A stretch of DNA of 64,000 nucleotides from the NCBI RefSeq assembly GCF_008802405.1, contig NZ_VZDO01000001.1:310001-374000 (forward strand). The letters run 5' to 3'. Under the pieces are notes generated by a model. The model had not been told where the DNA came from and made no database searches. It saw only the letters and a list, made by a program, of their open reading frames with translations. Of this stretch, positions 44,813-57,613 are shown one piece after another. Position 1 is the first letter of the stretch. Each line of letters begins with the position of its first letter. This stretch comes from Plantimonas leprariae. GTDB lineage: Bacteria; Pseudomonadota; Alphaproteobacteria; Rhizobiales; Rhizobiaceae. The position numbers were made by a program, and so were the translations under genes.

Positions 44813-45310
44813 TCAGGCGGCGCGTTTGCGCAGATAGGTGTTCACGAGGTTCGGCAGGTTCTCGCCGAGCCAGTCGCCCATCTCCTCCTCTTCGCGCATC
44901 GACTGTTCGAGCACCGTGCGGTCGTCCGCGGCGCCGGCCGCCTCGGCCAGCACCACGAGCGCCTTGTAGGAGCCGATCTCGTAGGCCTTGTAGCCGATGG
45001 CCGCCAACACGTTCTTCAGGACGTCGTCGTCGGAGCCGGCATGCGCGAAGCCCGCGACCGTCGCGACCGCGCCGCCGACCGCTTCCTTCACGTAGGACTT
45101 CGACGAGCCGTGCCGGGCGAGCAGGTCCTCCAGCCGGCCCGCCTGGGCGGTCGAGCGGTCCTTGTCCGCCTGCATCCGGGCGTGGAGCTCGGGATAGTCC
45201 GTCGTGTAGCTCATCTCGTTCTGCAGCGTGCCGATCGCCTGCGTTTCGACGAGGTGCTGGTTGCGCAGCCCCGTCAGATACACGTCAAGGGCAGTGTTGC
45301 CGTCGCTCAT
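44813..45310 (-). CDS. DUF892 ferritin-like protein (YciE/YciF family)
   Basis: Four-helix ferritin-like protein of 165 residues. Conserved parts are VYLTGLRNQHLVETQAI at the N-terminus with Glu/His metal candidates, SYTTDYPELHARM, and the C-terminal EEEEMGDWLGENLPNLV. Family members are induced by stress. The ATG at 45310 starts MSDGNTALDVYL. It is divergent from the DUF4142 gene. Confidence 0.9.
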   Translation of the reverse strand: MSDGNTALDVYLTGLRNQHLVETQAIGTLQNEMSYTTDYPELHARMQADKDRSTAQAGRLEDLLARHGSSKSYVKEAVGGAVATVAGFAHAGSDDDVLKNVLAAIGYKAYEIGSYKALVVLAEAAGAADDRTVLEQSMREEEEMGDWLGENLPNLVNTYLRKRAA

Positions 45311-45644
45311 GGTCCGTCCTCGCGGTTCGAAGATGCCGCAATGTCGGGCGGCAACGGCCGAAACTTCCCTGATGCCACGCGCCTTCAACGCGGCATTCTG
45401 TCCGCCGGCACGGCGCGTGGAGGCGAAGAGACTGCGAAACCTCCGGCCGGCGAGCGGCGGAAGTCGCGCGATCCCGCTGTTGTGGCTACAGAATGTCGCG
45501 GAGACCGGGACCCTCCACGGATCGCCAGCGGCCCGCGCAGTTGGCTATGCAAAAGCCCCGGCCCGGATGGTGGACGGCCGGAGCCGCCGCCCTTTCTGCG
45601 GCCTCCTGACCGAACCATTCCGGTTCGACGTTCGGGAGGCTCCC
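45311..45644. other. Divergent intergenic region between DUF892 and DUF4142 genes
   Basis: About 330 bp that should carry both promoters. I see a hairpin CGAACC-ATTCC-GGTTCG at 45611-45627, just before the DUF4142 Shine-Dalgarno (GGGAGG). I looked for the EcfG-type stress promoter GGAAC-N16/17-CGTT on both strands and did not find a fit. Confidence 0.5.
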
Positions 45645-46217
45645 ATGCACCGTCGGCAGATTCTATCGTCAATCGCAGCTCTGTCTGCCGGGTTCGTCGC
45701 GACCTCCGCCTTCGCGCAGGCGACGGCGAAGAAGACCGATCCGGAAGCCATGGGCGAGGCCGAACGCAAGCACGCCATGATGACCATGAAGGTCGGCGCG
45801 CTGTCGCTCGCCACCAGCCGCATCGCCGAGAAGAAGGACACCGGCCCGATGGTGGCCCAGTTCGCCATGTTCGAGGTCGCCGAGCAGGAGACCATCGCCG
45901 ACGTCCTCAACTCGATGAAGAAGAGCGAGAGCGCCGCCAAGGGTTCCATGACCAAGCCCAGCGAGGCGGAGGTCATGGACATGCTGGACGCCGAAGGCAA
46001 GCAGATGGTCGAGAAGCTGCAGGGCCTGTCCGGCACCGAGTTCTCGAAGATGTACGTGATGGCGCAGACCGAAGGGCACCAGAAGCTCCTCGCCATCCAG
46101 GAGGAGTACCTGAAGGTCGGCGAGAACCGCGAGCACCTGAACGTCACCAAGCTCGCCCGCGGCCAGATCAAGGAGCACCTGAAGCTCCTCGCCGACATCA
46201 AGACCGACCTCGGCTGA
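45645..46217 (+). CDS. DUF4142 periplasmic protein
   Basis: Exported helical protein of 190 residues with a signal peptide (MHRRQILSSIAALSAGFVAT) cleaved after AFAQ. DUF4142 features are the two long helices with AQFAMFEVAEQETIADVL and MYVMAQTEGHQKLLAIQEEY. The family is ferritin-like and found near stress genes, consistent with the neighbouring DUF892 gene. Role unknown. GGGAGGCTCCC precedes the ATG. Confidence 0.88.
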   Translation: MHRRQILSSIAALSAGFVATSAFAQATAKKTDPEAMGEAERKHAMMTMKVGALSLATSRIAEKKDTGPMVAQFAMFEVAEQETIADVLNSMKKSESAAKGSMTKPSEAEVMDMLDAEGKQMVEKLQGLSGTEFSKMYVMAQTEGHQKLLAIQEEYLKVGENREHLNVTKLARGQIKEHLKLLADIKTDLG

Positions 46218-46239
46218 CACTTAAGCGTCGCGGAACGGC

Positions 46240-46257
46240 GAGGGCGCTCGCGCCCTC
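46240..46257. terminator. Stem-loop between convergent genes
   Basis: GAGGGCG-CTCG-CGCCCTC is a perfect 7-bp stem with a tetraloop, 22 bp after the DUF4142 stop. It has no U-tract on either strand. Confidence 0.55.
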
Positions 46258-46291
46258 CTCCACTACCGGCGCGGCCGGGAGCCGGTCCACC

Positions 46292-46459
46292 TCAGGGTTT
46301 GCTGGTTCCCAGCACCTTCTTCCGGGCGGCCGCCTTCCGGGTAGCCCGCTCGATCCGGGCGTCCTTGTCCCGCTCGGCCTGGAGGCGCGCCGCCTTCAGG
46401 CGTGCGGTCTTCTGCTCCGTGGTCTCGCCGCCGGCGGGCGGCGGCTCTCCTCCGGGCAT
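46292..46459 (-). CDS. Small basic hypothetical protein, 55 residues
   Basis: An open frame from an ATG at 46459, with GGAGAG seven bases upstream, to a TGA at 46292. The product starts MPGGEPPPAGGETTEQKTAR and continues as a highly charged Arg/Lys/Glu/Ala helix (RLQAERDKDARIERATRKAA) likely to be a single amphipathic or coiled helix. No family recognised. The charge pattern and Shine-Dalgarno favour a real gene over the Gly/Pro/Arg-rich frame beside it. Confidence 0.5.
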   Translation of the reverse strand: MPGGEPPPAGGETTEQKTARLKAARLQAERDKDARIERATRKAAARKKVLGTSKP

Positions 46460-46563
46460 AGACGCTCTCCATGTTCAGGATCGTGCCGGCCAGCGTATTC
46501 TCGCTCGCGTCCGCACTAGCCGCTACAACGCGGGCGTAACTCCCATCAGCCGCCTACACCCGA

Positions 46564-49128
<2,565 letters not shown>

Positions 49129-49215
49129 CTACAGCCGTAACGCTATGCCGCACCCCGCGGAACCGCTTGACGATTCAACCGGTTGCAGGAAACCCACGAT
49201 GCCGGACGACCTCCC

Positions 49216-49515
49216 ATGAAAGCCCCCCTTCTCGCCCTCGCAGGCGCAGGCCTTGCCCTTTCCGCCTGCGTCTCGGACCCCTATCCGATCCAGGGCAGCG
49301 TGTTCCTGTCGCCCGACTCGTCGATCGGCGCCAACCGCGCCCCCCGCGGCTCGGACGCCTTCTGCCGCCGCTACGCGCAGCAGACGCAGGACAACTTCTT
49401 CGAAGCGAACAGCGACGCCGAGGACAGCTTCGGCTCGAACGCCCTCGTCTACCAGCAGGCGCGGAGGTCGGGCGACGGCGCCTACGAGCGCTGCCGCCGC
49501 GGCCGCACCAACTGA
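49216..49515 (+). CDS. Small lipoprotein of unknown function
   Basis: A 99-residue protein with a lipoprotein signal (MKAPLLALAGAGLALSAC; lipobox LSAC, Cys18). The mature part has Cys in SDAFCRRYAQ and in ERCRRGRTN that could form a disulfide, and the Gln/Asn-rich stretch TQDNFFEANSDAEDSFGSN. Family not recognised. It stands alone between gyrB and mscS. Confidence 0.75.
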   Translation: MKAPLLALAGAGLALSACVSDPYPIQGSVFLSPDSSIGANRAPRGSDAFCRRYAQQTQDNFFEANSDAEDSFGSNALVYQQARRSGDGAYERCRRGRTN

Positions 49516-49528
49516 CGCGGCCGCCCCG

Positions 49529-50392
49529 TCATCCGGCGAGATAGCGGGACGGGTCGCTGTCGGCCGGCACGAGGCGCTGGATGGTCTTCGGCTCGCCATC
49601 CGCTCCGAACCGGCGGCTCAGCGCCGTGCGGATCATCTCCGGCATCGTGTGCTGCGCCTCGGCCACCTGATTCGGATCGACATGGGTGCGCACCACCACG
49701 ACCTGCGCATCTCCGCTGAGCTGGTCGAGATAGGCTTCGACTTCCTTGAGGCCGGGCGCCTCCTCCGGCGGGCGCAGCGTCTCGACGAGGAGGTCCTTCG
49801 CGGCGTCGAAGTCGACGGCGCGCGGCAGGCTGACCGCGAAGGCGACGAGCCGCGAGCCGGAGCGCGAATGGTTGCGCAGCCAGACGTTCCAGAGCCCGGA
49901 ATTCGGCACGAACACGAAGACGCCGTCGAAGGTCTCGAGATGGCAGACGAAGAGCCCGATCTCGCGCACGGTGCCGGAAATGTTCTGCGCCTCGACGAAG
50001 TCGCCGATCCGGAACGGCCGCAGCCAGAGCAGCATGATGCCGGCCGCGATGTTGGTGAGCGTGCCCTGCAGCGCGAGGCCGATGGCGAGGCCCGCCGCGC
50101 CGAGGACGGCGAGGAGCGAGGTCATCTGCACGCCGACCTGCCCGAGCGCCACGAGGAGCGCCAGGATAATCACCACGTAGCGCACGATCGCGCCGAGAGG
50201 TCCCAGCACCGTCGGGTCGACATGGGTGGAATGGCGGAAGGCGCCGATCACCAGCCGCGCCAGCCAGTTGGCGACGACGAAGCCGGCCGCGAGGATCAGG
50301 ACGGCGACGAGGAGGTTCGGCAGGAAGCTCGCGGCCTGCGCGGCCAGCGAGCGGGCGAACTGCCCGGAGGCCTGCAAGGTTTCGTTCGGCAT
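49529..50392 (-). CDS. Small-conductance mechanosensitive channel (MscS family)
   Basis: Osmotic safety valve in the inner membrane, 287 residues. Three hydrophobic segments are followed by the pore-lining helix (LLAVLGAAGLAIGLALQGTLTN, Gly/Ala-rich; quoted as two runs around AIGLALQG) and the beta domain (RPFRIGDFVEAQNISGTVREIG; VFVPNSGLWN). The length matches E. coli MscS (286). Confidence 0.93.
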   Translation of the reverse strand: MPNETLQASGQFARSLAAQAASFLPNLLVAVLILAAGFVVANWLARLVIGAFRHSTHVDPTVLGPLGAIVRYVVIILALLVALGQVGVQMTSLLAVLGAAGLAIGLALQGTLTNIAAGIMLLWLRPFRIGDFVEAQNISGTVREIGLFVCHLETFDGVFVFVPNSGLWNVWLRNHSRSGSRLVAFAVSLPRAVDFDAAKDLLVETLRPPEEAPGLKEVEAYLDQLSGDAQVVVVRTHVDPNQVAEAQHTMPEMIRTALSRRFGADGEPKTIQRLVPADSDPSRYLAG

Positions 50393-50484
50393 GGATGTCC
50401 TTCGCGTTGGATCGCGCGCCGCCTCCCTGCCGGCCGCCGGTAGTTCCTCCTCCCGAAACCCGGCGGGAGAAAGGACGGAACGGG

Positions 50485-50523
50485 CAAAAGAAAAGGGGCG
50501 GCGCGTCGAGGCGCCGCCCCTTT
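50485..50523 (-). terminator. Rho-independent terminator of cysK
   Basis: AAAGGGGCGGCGC (50492-50504) pairs with GCGCCGCCCCTTT (50511-50523) around a 6-nt loop. Read on the minus strand it is followed by TTTTCTTTTG, a good U-tract, 21 bp after the cysK stop. Confidence 0.85.
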
Positions 50524-50543
50524 CGCTCTTCTATCGCGTGCGA

Positions 50544-51572
<1,029 letters not shown>

Positions 51573-51884
51573 CGCCTCGCTCCCTTCCTACCTGCATGGC
51601 CGGGTGAAGCCGGCGACGATCGTTCTCGAATTTGAGGAAACTAGGACGGCCGGCACGGCTTGCCGAGAGAGCGGCATGCGGTCCGACGCCATGGAGAGGG
51701 AAATCCGTTCCGCCGCGAGCCCGCTTCGCAGGTCATCGTTTCCTTGGAAAACCGGGAGCCCCGCATCGATTTCGCTTCGCGCGAAACAACCGGTTACGGC
51801 GAATGCGACCTGCGGCGTTAACCCGGCCGCAACGGGACGGCTCGCTAGATGGCGAGTAAGTCGCTGTCCTGAAACGAGAATGTC
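51573..51884. other. Divergent intergenic region between cysK and the GGDEF gene
   Basis: About 310 bp with low gene content. Visible structure: TTTCGC-TTCGC-GCGAAA hairpin (51770-51786), palindrome AACCGGTT (51788-51795) and a hairpin CTCGC-TAGATG-GCGAG (51841-51856) just upstream of the GGDEF start. No clear promoter is seen. Confidence 0.5.
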
Positions 51885-52727
51885 GTGAACCGCTTCGGCA
51901 ACGTCACCCGTCTCCTGCTCGAAACCGCCTCGCTCACCGCGGTGATGGGCGTCCTCGTCCTGGTCGCCGCCTGGCATTATTTCGGCAATCTCGGCGGCGC
52001 GCCGGGCGCGTCGGTGGTCTTCGCGCTGGGGGCGCTCCTCGTCTGCGCGATTCCCGTGCAGGCCTATATCGTGCTCCGCTTCCTGGCGCTGAAGGAAAGC
52101 AACAACCGCCTCTATCGCGCGGCGACCGAGGACGGCCTGACGCGTCTTCTCAACCGCACCGCCTTTCGTTCCGGCTTCGACACGGAACTCGTGCGGCGCG
52201 GCGGCGGCCGCCGCGGCGACATCCAAGGTTTCGCGCTGCTCATCGTGGACGCCGACCACTTCAAGAAGATCAACGACACGCTCGGCCACGCGGTCGGCGA
52301 CCAGGCGCTGCGCCTCATCGCCGGCACGCTGCGCGCCTCGGTACGGGCGGACGACATCGTCGGCCGCCTGGGCGGCGAGGAGTTCGGCGTGCTCCTGAAA
52401 GGCGCGGGGATGGAGGAGGCCGAGATCGTCGCGGAGCGCCTGCGCGCCCGGATCAACACGCTCGCCGTCGGGCCCCAGTCGGCCCCGCGCCGGCTGTCGG
52501 TCTCGATCGGCGGCATCGTCTTCGACGCGGCGCTTCCCTTCGACGCCTTGTTCAAGGTGGCGGACGCGAATCTCTACCGCGCCAAGGAAGGCGGGCGGAA
52601 CCGCGCCGTCCTCACCAACGCGCTTCGCGGCGCCGCCCCGAAGCGGCAGAACTGGGGGTCGACGCGCTCGCTCGCCGGCCCCGCGCCGGAGACGATCGCG
52701 ACCGAGTTCCGCCGCCGATCCGACTGA
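51885..52727 (+). CDS. Membrane diguanylate cyclase (GGDEF domain)
   Basis: Makes cyclic di-GMP. It has 280 residues with two transmembrane helices (about 12-32 and 43-65) and a GGDEF domain (about 85-245). The active site is GGEEF, and an RxxD inhibitory I-site (RADD) lies five residues before it, so product feedback is expected. The start is GTG at 51885 with a weak Shine-Dalgarno. No sensor domain other than the membrane hairpin is present. Confidence 0.9.
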   Translation: MNRFGNVTRLLLETASLTAVMGVLVLVAAWHYFGNLGGAPGASVVFALGALLVCAIPVQAYIVLRFLALKESNNRLYRAATEDGLTRLLNRTAFRSGFDTELVRRGGGRRGDIQGFALLIVDADHFKKINDTLGHAVGDQALRLIAGTLRASVRADDIVGRLGGEEFGVLLKGAGMEEAEIVAERLRARINTLAVGPQSAPRRLSVSIGGIVFDAALPFDALFKVADANLYRAKEGGRNRAVLTNALRGAAPKRQNWGSTRSLAGPAPETIATEFRRRSD

Positions 52728-52730
52728 GCG

Positions 52731-53183
52731 CTATCGTCCGGTCGAGCCGAAGCCGCCTGAGCCTCGACCCGTATCCTCCAGTTCGGCCACTTCGGCGAAA
52801 CTTGCCCGGAGAACCGGCGCGAGGAGGACTTGCGCGATGCGGTCGCCGTGCCGGACGGTGAACGGCTCCGTTCCGAGATTGACAAGGATCGCCATGACCT
52901 CGCCGCGAAAGTCGCTGTCGACGGTGCCGGGCGTGTTCAGCACGGTGACCCCGTGGCGGAGGGCGAGGCCCGACCGGGGCCGCACCTGCATCTCGTAGCC
53001 CTCCGGCACGGCGAAGCGGAAGCCCGTCGGCACCGCCGCCCGCGCGCCGGGATCGATGACGAGCGGCTTCTCGCCGAGCGCCGCGCGAAGGTCCGCTCCC
53101 GCCGCGCCGGCCGTCGCGAGCGCCGGCAGCGGCAGATCGCGCGCATGGGCGAGCCGCTGGCAGCGGACCATGACGGCGGTCAC
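52731..53183 (-). CDS. dut: Deoxyuridine 5'-triphosphate nucleotidohydrolase
   Basis: Trimeric dUTPase, 150 residues, all five motifs visible: AGADLRAAL (1), RSGLALRHG (2), [17 protein letters not shown] (3), [10 protein letters not shown] (4) and [12 protein letters not shown] (5). The GTG at 53183 overlaps the coaBC stop (GTGA); an ATG four codons later is the alternative. It keeps uracil out of DNA. Confidence 0.96.
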   Translation of the reverse strand: MTAVMVRCQRLAHARDLPLPALATAGAAGADLRAALGEKPLVIDPGARAAVPTGFRFAVPEGYEMQVRPRSGLALRHGVTVLNTPGTVDSDFRGEVMAILVNLGTEPFTVRHGDRIAQVLLAPVLRASFAEVAELEDTGRGSGGFGSTGR

Positions 53184-54403
53184 GATGCTGTTTCCTCGAG
53201 CCGGTCGGCGATCACGCCGGCGAGGCGATCCGCCACCGCCTCCTTCGACATGCGGGCCCAGGTCTCGATGCCGTCCCGTGAGACGATATGCACGGCGTTG
53301 TCGGCGCCACCCATGACGCTGCCGCCGGTCTCGTCCACTGCCACGTCGTTGGCGACGATCATGTCGGCGCCCTTGCGGTCGAGCTTGGCGAGCGCGTTGG
53401 CGAGAAGGTCCTGCGTCTCGGCGGCGAAGCCGACCACCAGTTTCGGGCGCTCCCTATGATGGCCGACGGTCGCCAGGATGTCCGGGTTCTCGGCGAAGCC
53501 GAGCTGCGGCGGCGCTTCGCCGGGCAGCTTCTTCAGCTTCTGCCCGGCGGTCTCCGCCGGCCGCCAGTCGGCGACCGCCGCGACGAAGACCCCGGCATCG
53601 GCCGGCAGTTCCGCCTCCACCGCGGCCAGCATCTCCAGCGCCGTCTCGACGGCGAGCGTGCGAACGCCCGTCGGCGGCGGGATGGCGACGGGGCCGGAAA
53701 CGAGCGTCACCTCGGCCCCGAGGGCGGCGAGACTCGCGGCGATCGCATGCCCCTGCCGGCCGGACGAGCGGTTCGCGACGAAGCGCACCGGGTCGATCGG
53801 CTCATGGGTCGGCCCGGATGTCACGACGATCCGCTTGCCCGCGAGCCGCCGGCTCCCCGCGAGGATCGCCTCCAGCGCATCCGCGATCTCGGCCGGCTCC
53901 GCCATGCGCCCGAGGCCGGATTCGCCCCGCTCCGCCATCTCGCCGGCGTTCGGGCCGACGAAACGCACCCCATCGCCGCGCAGCCGCTCGACGTTGCGGA
54001 CGGTGGCGGGATGCGCCCACATGGCGGGGTTCATCGCCGGGGCGAGAAGCACCGGCACCTTCGCGGCCAGCAGCACCGCGCCGGCGAGGTCGTCCGCGAG
54101 GCCGTTCGCGAGGCGCGCCAGCCGGTCGGCCGTGGCGGGCGCGACCACCACCGCGTCGGCCTCGCGCGCCAGCCGGATGTGCCCGACGTCCTGCTCGTCC
54201 TCGCGCGAGAAGAGATCGATGAAGACATGCCCGCCCGACAGCGCCCCGACCGCGAGCGGCGTGACGAACTCCTGCGCGCCGCGCGTCATCACCGGGACGA
54301 CGGTCGCGCCGCGCTCCTTCAGGCGGCGGACGAGGTCGAGGGCCTTATAGGCGGCGATGCCCCCGCCAACGACGAGAAGGATGCGCTTGTTCTGAAGGTT
54401 CAC
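53180..54403 (-). CDS. coaBC: Phosphopantothenoylcysteine decarboxylase/synthase
   Basis: Bifunctional coenzyme A biosynthesis enzyme, 407 residues. The flavoprotein CoaC half (1 to about 185) has [17 protein letters not shown], the catalytic His in [12 protein letters not shown] and the PAMNPAMW motif. The CoaB half has [20 protein letters not shown] and [10 protein letters not shown]. The GTG start at 54403 overlaps the vapC stop by 4 bp (GTGA), so coaBC translation may depend on vapC translation. Confidence 0.96.
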   Translation of the reverse strand: MNLQNKRILLVVGGGIAAYKALDLVRRLKERGATVVPVMTRGAQEFVTPLAVGALSGGHVFIDLFSREDEQDVGHIRLAREADAVVVAPATADRLARLANGLADDLAGAVLLAAKVPVLLAPAMNPAMWAHPATVRNVERLRGDGVRFVGPNAGEMAERGESGLGRMAEPAEIADALEAILAGSRRLAGKRIVVTSGPTHEPIDPVRFVANRSSGRQGHAIAASLAALGAEVTLVSGPVAIPPPTGVRTLAVETALEMLAAVEAELPADAGVFVAAVADWRPAETAGQKLKKLPGEAPPQLGFAENPDILATVGHHRERPKLVVGFAAETQDLLANALAKLDRKGADMIVANDVAVDETGGSVMGGADNAVHIVSRDGIETWARMSKEAVADRLAGVIADRLEETAS

Positions 54404-54822
54404 GTCGAGGCCTGCCACGGATCGACGAGTTCGAGGCCGGAATCCTCGAAATCCCGTACGTTGCGCGTCGCGAACGCCGCCCCGTGGCGAAGCGCGATTC
54501 CAGCGATCAGCGAGTCGGGCACGCCGACCGGACGCCCAGCCTTCTGGCGTGCGGCGCGAAAGCGGGCGGCTTGGTTCGCACTTTCGGAATCTAGCGGCAG
54601 GACTTTCCCCCAATCGCCCCGCACGAAGCGCTCGAGCAAAGTCTCCAGGCGCTCGCATTCGGCTGAACGGCGGAGAATGCCGATGCCGAAGCGAATTTCG
54701 AAAAGCGTCACCGTCGTAATGACGAGCCCCTGCGCGAGGCTTCGGTCAAAGAATGCCCAAACCAACTCGTTCGGCGACTTCCGCATCGCCTCTGAGACGA
54801 CGTTGGTGTCGAGCACGATCAC
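54400..54822 (-). CDS. vapC: PIN-domain toxin (VapC/FitB-like)
   Basis: Probable ribonuclease toxin, 140 residues. PIN acidic residues: Asp5 in VLDTNVVSE, Glu in TVTLFEIRFGI, Asp in VPDSLIAGIAL and Asp in RNVRDFE. The GTG start at 54822 overlaps the antitoxin stop. G+C is visibly lower than in the flanking core genes (a 60-bp stretch at 54661 has 33 G/C), which suggests acquisition by transfer. It sits inside an otherwise core operon. Confidence 0.9.
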   Translation of the reverse strand: MIVLDTNVVSEAMRKSPNELVWAFFDRSLAQGLVITTVTLFEIRFGIGILRRSAECERLETLLERFVRGDWGKVLPLDSESANQAARFRAARQKAGRPVGVPDSLIAGIALRHGAAFATRNVRDFEDSGLELVDPWQAST

Positions 54823-55079
54823 AGGCCGAAATCGACCGGCCGGTCTTTCCATTCGGAACGGTCGAGAGGTTCGAAGTCCGCGCCCCCGCCGGCTTCGGCG
54901 CGCAATCGCCGCAAGACGTCGCCCGCCGTTTCCTGCTTCGCCGTGGAGCGCCGGCCGACCACGAATGCAGTCAAGGCGGAGCGCGCCTCTTCCTCCAACG
55001 ACCGACCGTTGCGGGCGGCGATATCTCGCAACTCGCGCTCCACCGCCTCGTCGATGTCGTGGATCGTCAGGTCCAGCAT
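54819..55079 (-). CDS. vapB: Antitoxin of the VapB/FitA type
   Basis: An 86-residue protein with an N-terminal ribbon-helix-helix of the FitA type (LDLTIHDIDEAVERELRDIA, then RNGRSLEEEARSALTAFV) and a C-terminal toxin-binding tail (DFEPLDRSEWKDRPVDFGL). It should neutralise the PIN toxin and repress their promoter. The ATG at 55079 is preferred to a longer frame from 55124. Confidence 0.88.
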   Translation of the reverse strand: MLDLTIHDIDEAVERELRDIAARNGRSLEEEARSALTAFVVGRRSTAKQETAGDVLRRLRAEAGGGADFEPLDRSEWKDRPVDFGL

Positions 55080-55134
55080 CCATTCGCTCCCATGCGTTCG
55101 ACGCGAGGATACGGCGGCGGTCAAGCCGCCGCAA

Positions 55135-56727
55135 TCATCCGCCCGTCAGCAGCGCGGCGGCGATGGCGAGGAGCGCCAGCGCCGTCAGCCATTGCGCGAT
55201 ATGCGAGGAGATGATGCCGAGCTTGGTGTCCTTCACGAGCTCGACCAAGGTGTCGTCGTTGATCCGGACGCCGTTCTCGATGAGCTCGGGCAGTTCGCGC
55301 GCCAGGATCTCGAGCCCGACGGAGGCTTCCGGCAGGCGGTGCGCCAGACGCAGGATCGCCTGGATCCCCTCGCCCGCATCCCTGAGCTTCGCCGCCGGGC
55401 CGAGTTCCCCGAGGATGTAGTCCGACACGACCGGCTCGGCCGCGACCCACATGTTGAAACGCGGGTTCAGCGAGCGGGCGACGCCCTCCACCACCACCAT
55501 CGTCTTCTGGAGGAGCACGAGTTCCGGCCGCGCCTTCATGGCGAAGAGTTCCGTCACCTCGAAGAGCAGCGTCAGGAGATGCGCCATGGAGATCGTCTCG
55601 GCCGGCTGGCCGTGGATCGGCTCGCCGATCGCCCGGAGCGCCTGCGCGAATGAGGCGACGTCCTGGCCGCGCGGCACGTAGCCGGCCTCGAAATGGATCT
55701 CGGCGACACGCCGGTAGTCGCGCCGGATGAAGCCGTAGAGGATCTCGGCGAGGAAGCGCTTCGAGGCTTCGCTCAAGCGCCCGACGATGCCGAGATCGAC
55801 CGCGACCACGGTCCCGTCCGGCGCGGCGAAGAGATTGCCCTGGTGCATGTCGGCGTGGAAGAAGCCATCGCGCATCGCGTGGCGCAGGAAATTCTGCACC
55901 ACGGCGACGCCGAGCGCTTCGAGGTCGTGCCCGGCGGCGATCAGCGCCGGCACGTTGTTCATCTTGATCCCGTCGACCCATTCCATCGCGAGGACGTCGC
56001 GGCCGGTGCGCTCCCAGTCGACGGCCGGCACGCGGAAGCCTTTGTCCTCGGCGATGTTCTCGCCCATCTCGGAGAGCGCCGCCGCCTCCAGGCGCAAGTC
56101 CATCTCGATGCGGGTCGACTGGGCGAGCGTGTCGACCACGGCGACCGGCCGGAGCCGCCGCGAGGCCGGCACGAAGCGCTCCAGCTGGCGCGCCATGAAG
56201 CCGAACGTGTCGAGCTCGCGGCGGAACTGCGCGCGAACGCCGGGGCGCACCACCTTCACCGCGACGTCGCGTGTCCCCTCCGGCGTCAGGACGCGGGCCC
56301 GGTGTACCTGCGCGATCGAGGCCGCGCCGACGATCTCGCCGAATTCGACGAAGAGGTCGTCGATCCGCCGGCCGAGCGTCAGCTCGATCGCTGCGATCGC
56401 CGCCTCGCGCGGAAACGGCGGCACCCGGTCCTGCAGGCCGGTGAGCGCGGTCGCGACCCGCGCGCCGACGATGTCGGGGCGCGTCGCCAGGAACTGCCCG
56501 AGCTTCACATAGGACGGCCCCAGCCGGTTCAGGGCGCGCGACAGGTTCTCCGGGCTCACCCCCTCGCCTTCGCGCGGCTGGCGCCGGGAGACGAGGCGCG
56601 CCAGCCGAAGGCCCAGCGCCGGACCGGGACCGAGCCCTTCCACCGGCAGCGAGGAGACGACGCCTTCGCGGGCGAGAACGAACAGCGCGCGAACGAGCGC
56701 GAGCGTGCCGCGGACCGTGCCGGCCAA
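55135..56727 (-). CDS. ubiB: UbiB-type ubiquinone biosynthesis kinase-like protein
   Basis: ABC1/ADCK/UbiB family atypical kinase, 530 residues. The KxGQ motif is in GPSYVKLGQFLATRPD, the ExD-type region in DLRLEAAALSEMGENI, the catalytic-loop analogue in FFHADMHQGNLF and the metal motif in VAVDLGIVGRL. Two hydrophobic segments at the C-terminus (LTALALLAIAAALL) anchor it. The start is a TTG at 56727, placed directly after the ubiE stop, with GGAAG seven bases upstream. Confidence 0.95.
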   Translation of the reverse strand: MAGTVRGTLALVRALFVLAREGVVSSLPVEGLGPGPALGLRLARLVSRRQPREGEGVSPENLSRALNRLGPSYVKLGQFLATRPDIVGARVATALTGLQDRVPPFPREAAIAAIELTLGRRIDDLFVEFGEIVGAASIAQVHRARVLTPEGTRDVAVKVVRPGVRAQFRRELDTFGFMARQLERFVPASRRLRPVAVVDTLAQSTRIEMDLRLEAAALSEMGENIAEDKGFRVPAVDWERTGRDVLAMEWVDGIKMNNVPALIAAGHDLEALGVAVVQNFLRHAMRDGFFHADMHQGNLFAAPDGTVVAVDLGIVGRLSEASKRFLAEILYGFIRRDYRRVAEIHFEAGYVPRGQDVASFAQALRAIGEPIHGQPAETISMAHLLTLLFEVTELFAMKARPELVLLQKTMVVVEGVARSLNPRFNMWVAAEPVVSDYILGELGPAAKLRDAGEGIQAILRLAHRLPEASVGLEILARELPELIENGVRINDDTLVELVKDTKLGIISSHIAQWLTALALLAIAAALLTGG

Positions 56728-57507
56728 CTAGAGCTTCCAGCCCGAATGGATGGCCGCGATGCCGCCGGAAAGGTTGCGGTGCCGCACCCGCTCGAAGCCG
56801 GCCGTCTCGATCATCGCGGCGAAGTTCGCCTGGTTCGGGAAGCGGCGGATCGATTCCACCAGATACTGGTAGGAGTCGCGATCCTTCGCCACCGCGCCGC
56901 CGATCGCGGGGATCGCGCGAAACGACCAGAGGTCGTAGAACTTGTCCAGCACCGGCACCTCGACTTCCGAAAATTCGAGGCACATGAACCGGCCGCCAGG
57001 CTTCAGCACCCGAAAGGCCTCGGCGAGCGCCAAGTCGATGCGCGGCACGTTGCGGATGCCGAAGGCGATCGTATAGGCGTCGAACGCGGCATCCGGCAGC
57101 GAGAGCGCCTCGGCGTTGGCTTCGACGAAGGTGAGGTTGGGAAGGAGGCCGCGCTTTCGCGCCCGCTCCTCGCCGACTCCGAGCATCGAGGCGTTGATGT
57201 CGAGGACGGTGCCGGTGGCGGTGCCGCCCGACGCCTCGACGATGCGGAAGGCGACGTCGCCCGTGCCGCCCGCGACGTCGACGAAGCGCCAGCCGGCGCG
57301 GCGCGGGGGATTCAGCCAGCCGACCATCGCCGACTTCCAGGCACGATGGAGCCCGCCCGACATCAGGTCGTTCATCAGGTCGTAGCGTTCCGCGACGCGG
57401 TGGAACACGTCGTTGACGCGAGCCTGCTTCTCCTCGCCGTCCGAGACGCGGGAAAAGCCGTAGCTCGTTTCCATGCCTTCCGCGCCCGTGGTGCGGCTCG
57501 CCGACAT
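56728..57507 (-). CDS. ubiE: Demethylmenaquinone/2-methoxy-benzoquinol methyltransferase UbiE
   Basis: SAM-dependent C-methyltransferase of ubiquinone synthesis, 259 residues. It shows [22 protein letters not shown] (quoted in part), the SAM motif [15 protein letters not shown], and [20 protein letters not shown]. It is first in the minus operon ubiE-ubiB-(vapBC)-coaBC-dut and divergent from mutM. Confidence 0.97.
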   Translation of the reverse strand: MSASRTTGAEGMETSYGFSRVSDGEEKQARVNDVFHRVAERYDLMNDLMSGGLHRAWKSAMVGWLNPPRRAGWRFVDVAGGTGDVAFRIVEASGGTATGTVLDINASMLGVGEERARKRGLLPNLTFVEANAEALSLPDAAFDAYTIAFGIRNVPRIDLALAEAFRVLKPGGRFMCLEFSEVEVPVLDKFYDLWSFRAIPAIGGAVAKDRDSYQYLVESIRRFPNQANFAAMIETAGFERVRHRNLSGGIAAIHSGWKL

Positions 57508-57613
57508 GCTTGGGTCTCCTCGTATTCCGTTGGTTCCGCGGCAGGCACTACCTGAGAAGCGTGCCGCGTACCATCTTTGCAGCCGTTCTTCTCGTCAGCC
57601 GAGCTAAACGCCG

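Noticed and set aside
44475-44837. 120-codon plus-strand frame in the intergenic region
   Set aside because: Arg/Pro/Ser-rich product that overlaps the DUF892 gene end; no Shine-Dalgarno; no domain.
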